NCBI GenBank assembly: GCA_007133995.1
Contig: SLLP01000058.1
Span: forward strand, 1 to 24,739
Length of the DNA stretch: 24,739 nucleotides
Origin: Balneolales bacterium
GTDB lineage: Bacteria; Bacteroidota; Rhodothermia; Balneolales; Natronogracilivirgulaceae
Direction of reading: 5' to 3'
The notes under the pieces: model-generated
What the model was told of the DNA's origin: nothing
What the model saw: only the letters and a program-made list of their open reading frames with translations
Database searches by the model: none
Position numbers and translations under genes: made by a program
In this document: piece by piece, positions 8,192 through 15,567 of the stretch
How positions within the stretch are numbered: position 1 is the first letter of the stretch
Layout of the letters: every line of letters starts with the position of its first letter

Positions 8192-8935
8192 ATGATTAGA
8201 CTTGTTTTATTGCTGCTATTTCTGATGATGACACTCCCGGTGTGCCGAACAGACGCCGGGATGTCGGAGCATCCAACTGCACAGGAAATCGCAAGCCGTA
8301 TAAATGGGGCCGTCCAAATTATCCTGGAGGAGGCGCAGAAGGCCTTGACACAGCACCACGACACGAATCGATATCGTTTTTTTGTCGAACCGGGCTGGAT
8401 TCCGGGAAGCCTGACCAGGATCTCCGAAGAAGCCATTGTAAGTGTCACTCCTACCACCGAACCGGAACGTCATACCACTTTCAGAGTGCGCTATCTTGAC
8501 GGTAATCGTCATAGAGAGGCAGACGTCCAGCTACGGCTCACCATTGAAACCAAAGTGCCTGTTACCGCGGAACGCATACCTGCAGGTACCCGGATCAACA
8601 CCGGCCTGCTGGTTCTGCGATGGGTGGAAGTCAGTCGTGATCGCGGACAGCTGGTTATGGATGCAGATGAACTTGAGGGAATGACACTCCGGCGGACACT
8701 GGCAATGGGCGAGCCGGTCCGCCGGTCAGATATCACCACCGACTATCTGGTGAAAGCCGGAGATACGGTGGACGTGATTTTCTTTGATGACGGTATGCAG
8801 ATCATTCTTTCCGCGACTGCGCGGCAAAACGGTGCGGAAAATGAAGATATCCGCGTGTACAGCGAACAGACGCGAAGAACGTATCTGGCAACGGTCAGGA
8901 GTCCAGGAGAAGTGGAGTGGAAACGGACTCTGTGA
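8192..8935 (+). CDS. flgA: FlgA, P-ring assembly chaperone
   Basis: Periplasmic chaperone that helps FlgI assemble the P ring around the rod. The 247-residue product starts with a signal peptide (hydrophobic core at about residues 4-17, cleavage likely near residue 22). The C-terminal half carries the SAF-like FlgA domain: KVPVTAERIPAGTRI (about 117-131), then VEVSRDR, MTLRRTLAMGEPVRRSDI and the GDTVDVIF strand, all in the family's order. It lies between flgG and flgH, 22 bases after flgG, consistent with a combined rod-ring operon. Confidence 0.92.
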   Translation: MIRLVLLLLFLMMTLPVCRTDAGMSEHPTAQEIASRINGAVQIILEEAQKALTQHHDTNRYRFFVEPGWIPGSLTRISEEAIVSVTPTTEPERHTTFRVRYLDGNRHREADVQLRLTIETKVPVTAERIPAGTRINTGLLVLRWVEVSRDRGQLVMDADELEGMTLRRTLAMGEPVRRSDITTDYLVKAGDTVDVIFFDDGMQIILSATARQNGAENEDIRVYSEQTRRTYLATVRSPGEVEWKRTL

Positions 8936-8981
8936 TGAGCAAGCATGCATGCATTCTGCAACACAATAATCGATAAAAAAC

Positions 8982-9605
8982 ATGAACGTAAAATCATTTT
9001 TTTCTTACCTGATGCTTCCAGTATGTATACTGGCGGTAACATCCGTGCAGGTTTTCGCACAGCACTCGCTGTACCGCGATGTCAAGGCACAGCAGGTCGG
9101 CGATATTATTACAGTAGTGCTGATGGAGAACATCTCCGGCAGCACCACAACCGACTCTCGAAGGACTTCCCGCACGGCAGGTGACGTAGCCGGGTCTGCA
9201 TCCGGCAATTTTCTTCCTTTTGAACCCTATTTCGGAGCCAATACATCTGTAAACTATAATGCCGACGAACGCAACCTTGCAAATCAGCGGCAGCTGCTGA
9301 GCGGGTATCTGAGCGTACAGATTAAAGAGATCACAGGTCGTGGAGATCTGGTCGTAAGCGGCAACAGAGTCACGGAAATCAACGGTGAGCTGCATGAGCT
9401 CAGTCTGGACGGCATCATTAGATCCAATGATGTGGACAGCAGGAACCGGGTACCTTCCTATCGGGTGGCAAATGCGCAGATCAACTACCAGAAGATGGGA
9501 GACCTGGATGCAACCAGGCGGCGGCCCGGGTTCACCCGCCGTCTGTTATTCTACGGGATCGGCGCCGCAATGGGTGTAACGATCCTGGTAGGGGGACTGC
9601 AATAA
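8982..9605 (+). CDS. flgH: FlgH, L-ring protein lacking a lipobox
   Basis: L-ring subunit forming the outer-membrane bushing of the flagellum, 207 residues. The conserved core is present: VGDIITVVLMENISG (about residues 39-53), the GDLVVSGNR strand, and LDGIIRSNDVDSRNRV, with NAQINYQKMG near 165-174. FlgH is classically an outer-membrane lipoprotein. Here the N-terminus is a signal peptide ending near VFA-Q at about residue 26. The only cysteine there (Cys15, context LPVC) does not fit a lipobox. In addition the protein ends with a hydrophobic stretch (LLFYGIGAAMGVTILVGGL, about 188-206) where the family normally ends in a short aromatic tail. Anchoring may therefore differ from the textbook protein. 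Confidence 0.92.
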   Translation: MNVKSFFSYLMLPVCILAVTSVQVFAQHSLYRDVKAQQVGDIITVVLMENISGSTTTDSRRTSRTAGDVAGSASGNFLPFEPYFGANTSVNYNADERNLANQRQLLSGYLSVQIKEITGRGDLVVSGNRVTEINGELHELSLDGIIRSNDVDSRNRVPSYRVANAQINYQKMGDLDATRRRPGFTRRLLFYGIGAAMGVTILVGGLQ

Positions 9606-9668
9606 TAACCTGTTTTAAAAGTCCGGAAAAACCAGCACTACGTAATCAAGCACCATACCTGGCAAACA

Positions 9669-10799
9669 ATGGGAAAAATATTTAATCACATACTACTTAT
9701 CGGAATAATGCTGCTGACGGTCGTATATGCAACACAGGCCCAGACCAGGCTGGGGGATTTGGTGGAGGTGGAACATGCCAGGCAAAAGGAACTGATTGGC
9801 TATGGCCTGGTGACCGGGCTGGATCGCACCGGTGATCGCACCATCAGCAGCAGAGGTTCCGTTTTTACGGTTCAGTCCATTGCGAACATGTTGGAAAATT
9901 TTGGTATCACGGTGGACAGTGAGCGGCTGCGTACCCGAAATGTGGCTGCCGTGATGGTCACAGCCAGAATCGGACCGTATCACTCGCCCGGAAGCGCTAT
10001 AGATGTTACTGTTTCGTCGCTTGGAGATGCCAGCAGCCTTCAGGGTGGGGTCCTGCTCCAGACACCGCTTTTCGATCCCGACAATGAAAAGGTATTTGCA
10101 AAAGCACAAGGACCGCTTGTGGTCGGCGGTATCACCGCAGAAATACCTGGTGCGCGTATCACACGGAATCAGACGCTGACCGCCACGGTACCTGGTGGAG
10201 GAGTGGTTGAGCAAAACGATACCTTTGTCCATGACGGCGATGCCCCGCTCGGCCTTGTTCTAAGGAACCCAAACTATACCAATGCACGCAGGATAGCCGA
10301 AGAGATAAACCGGACGTTTGAGGAAGACCTGGCCACAATTCAGCATCCCGGGCTGGTCCATATCACCTGGCCTGATGCTTTCCGGGGCGATACCGGCAAC
10401 ATGAACATCTTCACCAGTCTGATCATGGAACAGGAGATCACTGTGGACACCCCGGCTCGTGTAGTCATCAATGAGCGGACAGGCACCATTGTGGCCGGAG
10501 GAAATGTGATCATCGATGAGGTTATGATTGCCCACGGGAATATCCAGGTTCGCACCCAGGTACGCCCGTTCGTGGTTCAGCCGCTTCCATTCACCCTGGG
10601 TGAAACGGTAACAGGAGAGATCCCGGAAGTGGGCATAAGCGAGCAGGCAGCCCAAACGCTGGTTCTTGAACCCGAGACAACGGTTGAACAACTCTCGGCG
10701 TCACTCAACGCACTGGGACTGAGTCCGCGCGATATCATTTCCATTTTCCAGGCGCTGGACAGGGCAGGTTCATTGAGAGGGCAACTCATCGTCATGTAA
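9669..10799 (+). CDS. flgI: FlgI, P-ring protein
   Basis: Periplasmic P-ring subunit, 376 residues. A signal peptide is visible (hydrophobic residues about 8-20, cleavage near QAQ at 23-25). The mature N-terminus has the family signature RLGDLVEVEHAR and ELIGYGLVTGLDRTGDRT (about 38-55). Later hallmarks include the segments around ARIGPYHSPGSAIDVTVSSL and ARVVINERTGTIVAGGNV, and a C-terminal DIISIFQALDRAGSLRGQL. Length is typical. It follows flgH by 63 bases and precedes the rod-binding flgJ-type gene. Confidence 0.97.
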   Translation: MGKIFNHILLIGIMLLTVVYATQAQTRLGDLVEVEHARQKELIGYGLVTGLDRTGDRTISSRGSVFTVQSIANMLENFGITVDSERLRTRNVAAVMVTARIGPYHSPGSAIDVTVSSLGDASSLQGGVLLQTPLFDPDNEKVFAKAQGPLVVGGITAEIPGARITRNQTLTATVPGGGVVEQNDTFVHDGDAPLGLVLRNPNYTNARRIAEEINRTFEEDLATIQHPGLVHITWPDAFRGDTGNMNIFTSLIMEQEITVDTPARVVINERTGTIVAGGNVIIDEVMIAHGNIQVRTQVRPFVVQPLPFTLGETVTGEIPEVGISEQAAQTLVLEPETTVEQLSASLNALGLSPRDIISIFQALDRAGSLRGQLIVM

Positions 10800-10837
10800 A
10801 ACAGGCACCATCAGAATTATCAAAAACGGAGCTCTTC

Positions 10838-11251
10838 ATGAATATAGACACTTTCATCCGACTGTATGATCCGGCACCGTCAGGGGAGCGCTTGGAAAAA
10901 ATTCGGCAGGAGAAAACCGCCGAAAAATTCGAGGAATTGTTTGCGCGCCACCTTGTCCGGGAAATGACTAATAATTCATTTCAAATGGCCGATAACAATA
11001 CAGGTACAGGCAGCGGAAATAGCCTGTATCGTGAGTTCGTCACGGATGCACTGGCGGCCAATCTGGCTTCACAAAGACAGCTCGGAGTGGCCGACCTGCT
11101 TGAGCAGCATTGGGACAGGAGTCAAAGTGCTCTTCTTGAAACGGAATCCAGAAGCAATACCGACGGTCCTGCAGATCCGGAAGGTCTTCACGAGAATGAG
11201 TCCGGAATGCTTCCCGTCGGTATCCGTGAAACTTCACGACCAAAAGAATGA
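10838..11251 (+). CDS. flgJ: FlgJ-type rod-binding protein, single domain
   Basis: A 137-residue protein matching the N-terminal rod-binding domain of FlgJ: KTAEKFEELFARHLVREMTN (about residues 26-45) followed by SLYREFVTDALAANLASQRQ. This domain caps the growing rod in the periplasm. The C-terminal peptidoglycan hydrolase found in enterobacterial FlgJ is absent; many bacteria encode the short version and use a separate hydrolase, which is not in this window. The last 40 residues are polar and poorly conserved. Genomic position directly after flgI supports the call. Confidence 0.9.
   Translation: MNIDTFIRLYDPAPSGERLEKIRQEKTAEKFEELFARHLVREMTNNSFQMADNNTGTGSGNSLYREFVTDALAANLASQRQLGVADLLEQHWDRSQSALLETESRSNTDGPADPEGLHENESGMLPVGIRETSRPKE
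10969..10995 (+). promoter_or_regulatory. Possible internal sigma-28 promoter inside flgJ
   Basis: A perfect sigma-28 -10 element GCCGATAA (10988-10995) is preceded, at exactly 11 bases, by TAATAATT (10969-10976; consensus TAAAGTTT, 5 of 8 match). It lies in the flgJ coding region about 300 bases before the flgN-like gene. flgK, flgL and their chaperone are late genes in many bacteria and often have their own sigma-28 promoter. The codons A-D-N explain part of the -10 match, so chance is possible. Confidence 0.35.
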
Positions 11252-11293
11252 CAAGCAGAAAATTATTGTAACACATTACCATGAGGAAAAACC

Positions 11294-11827
11294 ATGACCG
11301 ACAATGAGAACAGTATAAGTGTTCTTTCAGGAACAGATGAATTTGAAGTGCTTTCTGAAAAGGTGGAAGCGTTGAAAAAAGCAAGCAACCACCTTTTGAA
11401 CGCTATGGAAGACCAGATAGCGGCGGTTATATCATCAGATTCCGAGACACTGATCCGGACTACGGAACAGAATGTCACAGAGCAGCAGAACTTTTTCAAA
11501 GCCGAACAGGAGTTGGTCAAGGCACTGGCCGGCTGTAATCCCGATACCGGAAAGAAGAATAAAAATATCTCGTTTGAGCTGTTGAAAGTTTATTTTCCAG
11601 GCAAAGCTTATAAGCTTGATACCTGGAAAATGGAAATTTCCGAAGCCATTGACATTTTGCAGGCAAAGCAGAAGCAAGTTGTAGAACTATTAGAGTTTGC
11701 CCGGTCCCGAAACTCCGATATGATGCGGTCGTTGTATGAACTTCAGAATGCAAAACGCACTCATTATCGTAATACCGGTGAAAAGTCGGGCCCTGTTTCC
11801 GGAATCGCCATTAACCAGGAGGGTTGA
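11294..11827 (+). CDS. flgN: FlgN-like export chaperone for FlgK/FlgL
   Basis: A 177-residue, mostly alpha-helical protein placed directly upstream of flgK, where FlgN is usually found. FlgN keeps the hook-filament junction proteins FlgK and FlgL export-competent. Helix-forming segments include EVLSEKVEALKKASNHLL (about residues 18-35) and EAIDILQAKQKQVVELLEFA (about 117-136), followed by a short C-terminal helix before a flexible tail, which matches the family's architecture. Sequence identity to known FlgN is not obvious by eye, so the call rests on length, helical content and position. A good ATGAGGAAAAACC leader precedes the ATG. Confidence 0.7.
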   Translation: MTDNENSISVLSGTDEFEVLSEKVEALKKASNHLLNAMEDQIAAVISSDSETLIRTTEQNVTEQQNFFKAEQELVKALAGCNPDTGKKNKNISFELLKVYFPGKAYKLDTWKMEISEAIDILQAKQKQVVELLEFARSRNSDMMRSLYELQNAKRTHYRNTGEKSGPVSGIAINQEG

Positions 11828-11834
11828 ACTGACT

Positions 11835-13193
11835 ATGAGAACATTATTCGAGATTTCCAAGAGCGGGTTGCATAGTGCTGAGCGTTCGTTATCCGTTACA
11901 GCCAACAATGTTATCAATGCAAACACACCAGGTTACAGCCGCCAGCGTGTTGACAAGGAACCGGTTGGACAGCCACTTCGTGGTTTTCACGCAGGTCTGG
12001 GAGTTAACATCACCTCAATCACCCGTCTCCGAAATGAGCTGATCGATCTACAGCTGGGACAGAAGCGGCAGGAGATGGGGTATATGCAGGAAAAGATCAA
12101 GCTTTTTGAACAACTGGAAACGGCTGTGGCTTCCGATTCCGGCGGTGACCTTGATGTGCATATCGGCCGGCTGTTCGACACCTTTTCCGAACTGTCCAAC
12201 GATCCCCAGGACTTCAGTGTCCGCAACAACCTGGTCGGTGAAGCTACCCAGCTGGCCGAAAAAATGGGTGATATGCAGCGCAGTCTGGATCTTGTAAGCG
12301 ATGTCACCCGTGATTCCGTGATAAACACAACCGACAAGATCAATGAGATACTCGCCGATCTTGCCTCCCTGAACAAGTCGATCACCGTATCCGATGCCAT
12401 GTCCCGCCCGGACCATGCAAGCCTGGATATCCAGGTCAGAAAGCTGGAGGAACTGGCAAATCTGGTCGATATCGAAACCATGACGGCAAAGAACGGTGGA
12501 CTTGAGGTGAGAATCGGCGGAGTTCAGGTTCTGCACCAGGACACCTATCGGAAGATTATTCCGCACAACGACGATGTTGCCAAAACGTTTGACCTGCGAC
12601 TTGAAAACGACACGCCCGTTTCACCCGAAGGCGGTAAACTTGCTGCTGCAATTGATGTGTACGAACAGGAAATACCGGTAATGAAACAGCGGCTGAACCT
12701 GATAGCCGAAACACTGGTTTCAGAGTTCAATGCATTGCACCGCAGTGGTTTCGGATTGAATGACGGTGAATCAAGGGATTTCTTCGATCCCGGTTATACC
12801 ATGGCGCACAACATGCGGGTGAATCCGGACATCCTTGACAATCACGGTCACATTGCCGCTTCATCGGCAGCCGGAGAGGCCGGCAATGGTGACATTGCCG
12901 CGGCCATTGCAAACCTGAGAAACGAATCCATCCTCAACGGCAGAAAACCCGTTGACTACGCCGTTGACCTCATAAGCAGTCCCGGAGCCAGCCTTTCGCA
13001 GCTTCGTGTTGCCTCTGAAGCCCGCGAATCCGAGATCAGGATGCTTGAAGTGCAGCAGGAGCGGGAAGCCGGCGTCAACGTGGATGAGGAGCTCAGCCTC
13101 CTTATCCAGTACCAGAATGCCTATCAGGGTGCGGCACGTGTCATGGCTTCGGCCCAGCAGATGTACGATACACTTATAAGTCTCGTGAGGTAA
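11835..13193 (+). CDS. flgK: FlgK, hook-filament junction protein 1 (HAP1)
   Basis: First junction protein between hook and filament. From the ATG at 11835 it has 452 residues. The N-terminal signature is ISKSGLHSAERSLSVTANNV, then NANTPGYSRQRV (about residues 28-39), and the C-terminal signature is NVDEELSLLIQYQNAYQGAA with MYDTLISLVR at the end. Both termini are the D0 coiled-coil regions shared by axial proteins. The frame is open upstream to 11736, but that extension would overlap the chaperone gene; the ATG at 11835 follows AGGAGGG and gives the canonical N-terminus. The protein is at the short end of the family, so the variable outer domain is reduced. Confidence 0.95.
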   Translation: MRTLFEISKSGLHSAERSLSVTANNVINANTPGYSRQRVDKEPVGQPLRGFHAGLGVNITSITRLRNELIDLQLGQKRQEMGYMQEKIKLFEQLETAVASDSGGDLDVHIGRLFDTFSELSNDPQDFSVRNNLVGEATQLAEKMGDMQRSLDLVSDVTRDSVINTTDKINEILADLASLNKSITVSDAMSRPDHASLDIQVRKLEELANLVDIETMTAKNGGLEVRIGGVQVLHQDTYRKIIPHNDDVAKTFDLRLENDTPVSPEGGKLAAAIDVYEQEIPVMKQRLNLIAETLVSEFNALHRSGFGLNDGESRDFFDPGYTMAHNMRVNPDILDNHGHIAASSAAGEAGNGDIAAAIANLRNESILNGRKPVDYAVDLISSPGASLSQLRVASEARESEIRMLEVQQEREAGVNVDEELSLLIQYQNAYQGAARVMASAQQMYDTLISLVR

Positions 13194-13196
13194 TCC

Positions 13197-14090
13197 ATGC
13201 GTATCACACAGAAGATCATATTTGATGATTTCATGCGCGATATCAACAAAAACCGCAGCCAGATGGCGGGCATTCAGTCGGACCTGTCCAGCGGAAAGCG
13301 GGTGCGCATACCCTCGCAGGATCCGATCTCGTTCCAGCGCAGCCGTATCCTGGAGGAGAATATCCGCAAACAGGAGCAGTACCAGAAGAACATAAGCAGC
13401 GGGTTGCGGCAGGGCCGGCTGGCACAGGAAGCGCTCGACGAGGCTATTGACAACCTGATTGAGATCAAACGGATCCTGACACACGGGGCAACGGACACTT
13501 CCCGTGAGACGGTCCGGGAATCCATGGCTCAGGAAATAGCCGGAATTCGTGACACCATGGTCATGACCCTGAATAGTTCCTACGGGGACCGTTATCTCTT
13601 CGGGGGCACCAATTCGTCCGTTGAACCGATGGTCTTTGACGAAACGGCACCCGGTGGTGTGGCCGGCAACAGCAATGCAACCGCACCCCGCGTCCAGGCA
13701 GGAGATCAGATGTTCGTGGATATCAGTGTTACCGGTGCGGAACTGCGTGAAACGGGCGCCGGTGACATGTTTGCCGTTATCGGGGATATCGAACAGGCTC
13801 TTCTCGATAATGACAGGGAAACCCTGAATCTGTTGCTGGGTGATATTACGGAAGTCATCGACCATACCTCGATCCTGGCCTCCCGCCTTGGCAACAACAT
13901 CAACCGGCTGGAGTTCATGAACGAGCAGTACGAATCCACCAATATCGTGCTCAAGTCCAATGTCAGTGAACTGACGGATACCGATTTCGCCAAGGCCTTT
14001 TCCGACATGCAGCGTACCCAGATCGCCTTTGAATCCGCCATGGCGGTGCATACCCAAATGATCCACAATACCCTGCTGGATTATCTCTGA
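13197..14090 (+). CDS. flgL: FlgL, hook-filament junction protein 3 (HAP3)
   Basis: A 297-residue flagellin-like junction protein. The N-terminal half shows the flagellin/FlgL pattern: MRITQKIIFDDFMRDINKNR, LSSGKRVRIPSQDPISFQRS (about residues 30-49) and a long helix to RRVM-like segments. YGDRYLFGGTNS (about 130-141) is a typical FlgL motif. The C-terminal helix FAKAFSDMQRTQIAFESAMA is typical too. It starts 3 bases after the flgK stop, indicating coupled translation, and its length is normal. Confidence 0.95.
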   Translation: MRITQKIIFDDFMRDINKNRSQMAGIQSDLSSGKRVRIPSQDPISFQRSRILEENIRKQEQYQKNISSGLRQGRLAQEALDEAIDNLIEIKRILTHGATDTSRETVRESMAQEIAGIRDTMVMTLNSSYGDRYLFGGTNSSVEPMVFDETAPGGVAGNSNATAPRVQAGDQMFVDISVTGAELRETGAGDMFAVIGDIEQALLDNDRETLNLLLGDITEVIDHTSILASRLGNNINRLEFMNEQYESTNIVLKSNVSELTDTDFAKAFSDMQRTQIAFESAMAVHTQMIHNTLLDYL

Positions 14091-14147
14091 TGCCCCGGCC
14101 GCCTGCCGGATCCATACTGATAGAATCAACCAACGCTACTTTGTGAT

Positions 14148-15530
14148 ATGAATGAAATGCATTTGATCAACCTGAAAGGCACACATCAACCTTCCGGTCG
14201 CATTAAGGGTGTAGAGCCGGTTATCCATCTTAGCAGGCTGGGGGTTCTGGATCCCCGTCAGCTTGTCACCATGATACGCACATTCCCGAGAGTACATGTC
14301 GCAGCCCCTTTTGCCTGTCCGGATGTGCTCCGACACAAGGTGAACTGGTATCACTATGGCCCGAATGAGACAACGGTCGAAGTCTGGAACCATGTTCTCA
14401 TGCATTGCGGATCCGAAAAGACACTGTTTCTGCAGGATGATGAGAAGGTGGATTTAGCTGATCTGGCATCGGTCATCAGCCAATGTCCGGAGCAGTGGAT
14501 TCCGGCGTTGGTGCGGTGGAGTGAGAATGGTATCGTCAGGCAATGCTATCAGTTGCGGGTGGTTCCCTCGGATGCCGAAATGCCGTTTAACGGAGTTGAC
14601 CTGCCGGACGCCAGCCGCTGTTTCATGGAGATGTCAGGTACACTGGCCGGAAAGCCATTACTGTTTGACAGAGCTACGGATCCGTTCCGGTTGCTACAGA
14701 CTGAAAAGGAGCTGTCAGCGTCTAATCCCCCGGCTTTGCTCTATCTGGTTACTGGTATCCGGTATTTTGATGCAGGGAAGTATGTCCATGCGGCCGCACA
14801 GTTTCGCAGGGTCATGAAAGACCGCAAAGCGCTCTCGTTCGAGAGTGTGGCTGCTATTAACGGTCTGGCCAGCTGCATGGCCGAACAATACAAGTGCTCC
14901 AAAACAGTGGAGCTGGCAGAGGAGTCTGTCCGGATCGAGCCCTTGCAGCAACTCGCCTATCTGATCCTTTTCCGAATGCACCAGCTGGAAAAACGCTGGT
15001 CACAGGCTTATGAAATGCTTGAAAAATGCCATGGGATACGGATGCAACACTCCAGGGCAAGCTTTGATAAAGGGTTGTCGGATAAAGAAATGCTGTCACT
15101 GATGGCCGATATGGCATTTCGAGCCGGAATGAGGACCGAATCAATGCGCCATTATCAGAGTCTGCATGAACTGCTGAATGACCGGACACCTGCCGAGCTG
15201 ACAGAGCGACTGCTGATGCTGGCACTGGAAGAACAGGAGTACGATCTTTCGGTTCGCTATTTTTGCAAACTTTTCGGAGATCCGGCAAAGGGTGCTTTGA
15301 GCAAGAGCAGTGAGACAGCTGCCTTTGATTATCTTGGACTCTTTATCAAAAACGGATGGTACGAATTTGCCTCGGCCTGCTGCGAGCGGATGATGAAGAA
15401 GCATCCTGAAAACGAGGTGTACATGCGGCGATGGATCGCCATCCTGTCGAAAAGCAGGGATATCGAGAAAGCCCGGTCGCTAGTATCTGGCATCAGAAAA
15501 AGCCGGAGAAGTAAAACTGCAACCGGTTAA
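14148..15530 (+). CDS. GT2-like / TPR protein at the end of the flgK-flgL run
   Basis: A 460-residue protein I recognise only by architecture. The N-terminal about 190 residues resemble a reduced family-2 glycosyltransferase: NWYHYGPNETTVEVWNHVL (about 66-84), then EKTLFLQDDEK with DDE at 97-99 where GT-A enzymes carry the DxD-like FLDADE motif. The usual N-terminal nucleotide-binding strand (a VxxxYN or ISLCMIVKNE type start) is not evident, so activity is uncertain. From about residue 185 the protein is helical and TPR-like (PALLYLVTGIRYFDAGKYVH, HAAAQFRRVMKDR, and later repeats to about 440). It follows flgL by 57 bases on the same strand, with no promoter or terminator seen between. A role in flagellin or junction-protein glycosylation is inferred from this context. 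Confidence 0.6.
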   Translation: MNEMHLINLKGTHQPSGRIKGVEPVIHLSRLGVLDPRQLVTMIRTFPRVHVAAPFACPDVLRHKVNWYHYGPNETTVEVWNHVLMHCGSEKTLFLQDDEKVDLADLASVISQCPEQWIPALVRWSENGIVRQCYQLRVVPSDAEMPFNGVDLPDASRCFMEMSGTLAGKPLLFDRATDPFRLLQTEKELSASNPPALLYLVTGIRYFDAGKYVHAAAQFRRVMKDRKALSFESVAAINGLASCMAEQYKCSKTVELAEESVRIEPLQQLAYLILFRMHQLEKRWSQAYEMLEKCHGIRMQHSRASFDKGLSDKEMLSLMADMAFRAGMRTESMRHYQSLHELLNDRTPAELTERLLMLALEEQEYDLSVRYFCKLFGDPAKGALSKSSETAAFDYLGLFIKNGWYEFASACCERMMKKHPENEVYMRRWIAILSKSRDIEKARSLVSGIRKSRRSKTATG

Positions 15531-15567
15531 TGACAGAAAGGTATGCCCGTCGTGGGTGAGGACCGGT

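Noticed and set aside
7486..8457. 323-codon open frame antisense to flgG and flgA
   Set aside because: It spans two real genes on the opposite strand and shows no family signature.
8969..8976. ATCGATAA before flgH as a sigma-28 -10 box
   Set aside because: The sequence 11 bases upstream (TGCATTCT) does not resemble the -35 box.
11736..11834. Upstream in-frame start of flgK
   Set aside because: It overlaps the flgN-like gene; the canonical FlgK N-terminus begins at the ATG at 11835 after a good ribosome binding site.
14095..14109. CCGGC-N5-GCCGG hairpin after flgL as a terminator
   Set aside because: Five base pairs and no T-run; it is as likely to be chance in GC-rich DNA.
12861..14129. 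422-codon open frame antisense to flgL and the end of flgK
   Set aside because: It lies opposite well-supported flgK/flgL, has no ribosome binding site and no recognisable domains. It is a shadow of the GC-rich coding strand.
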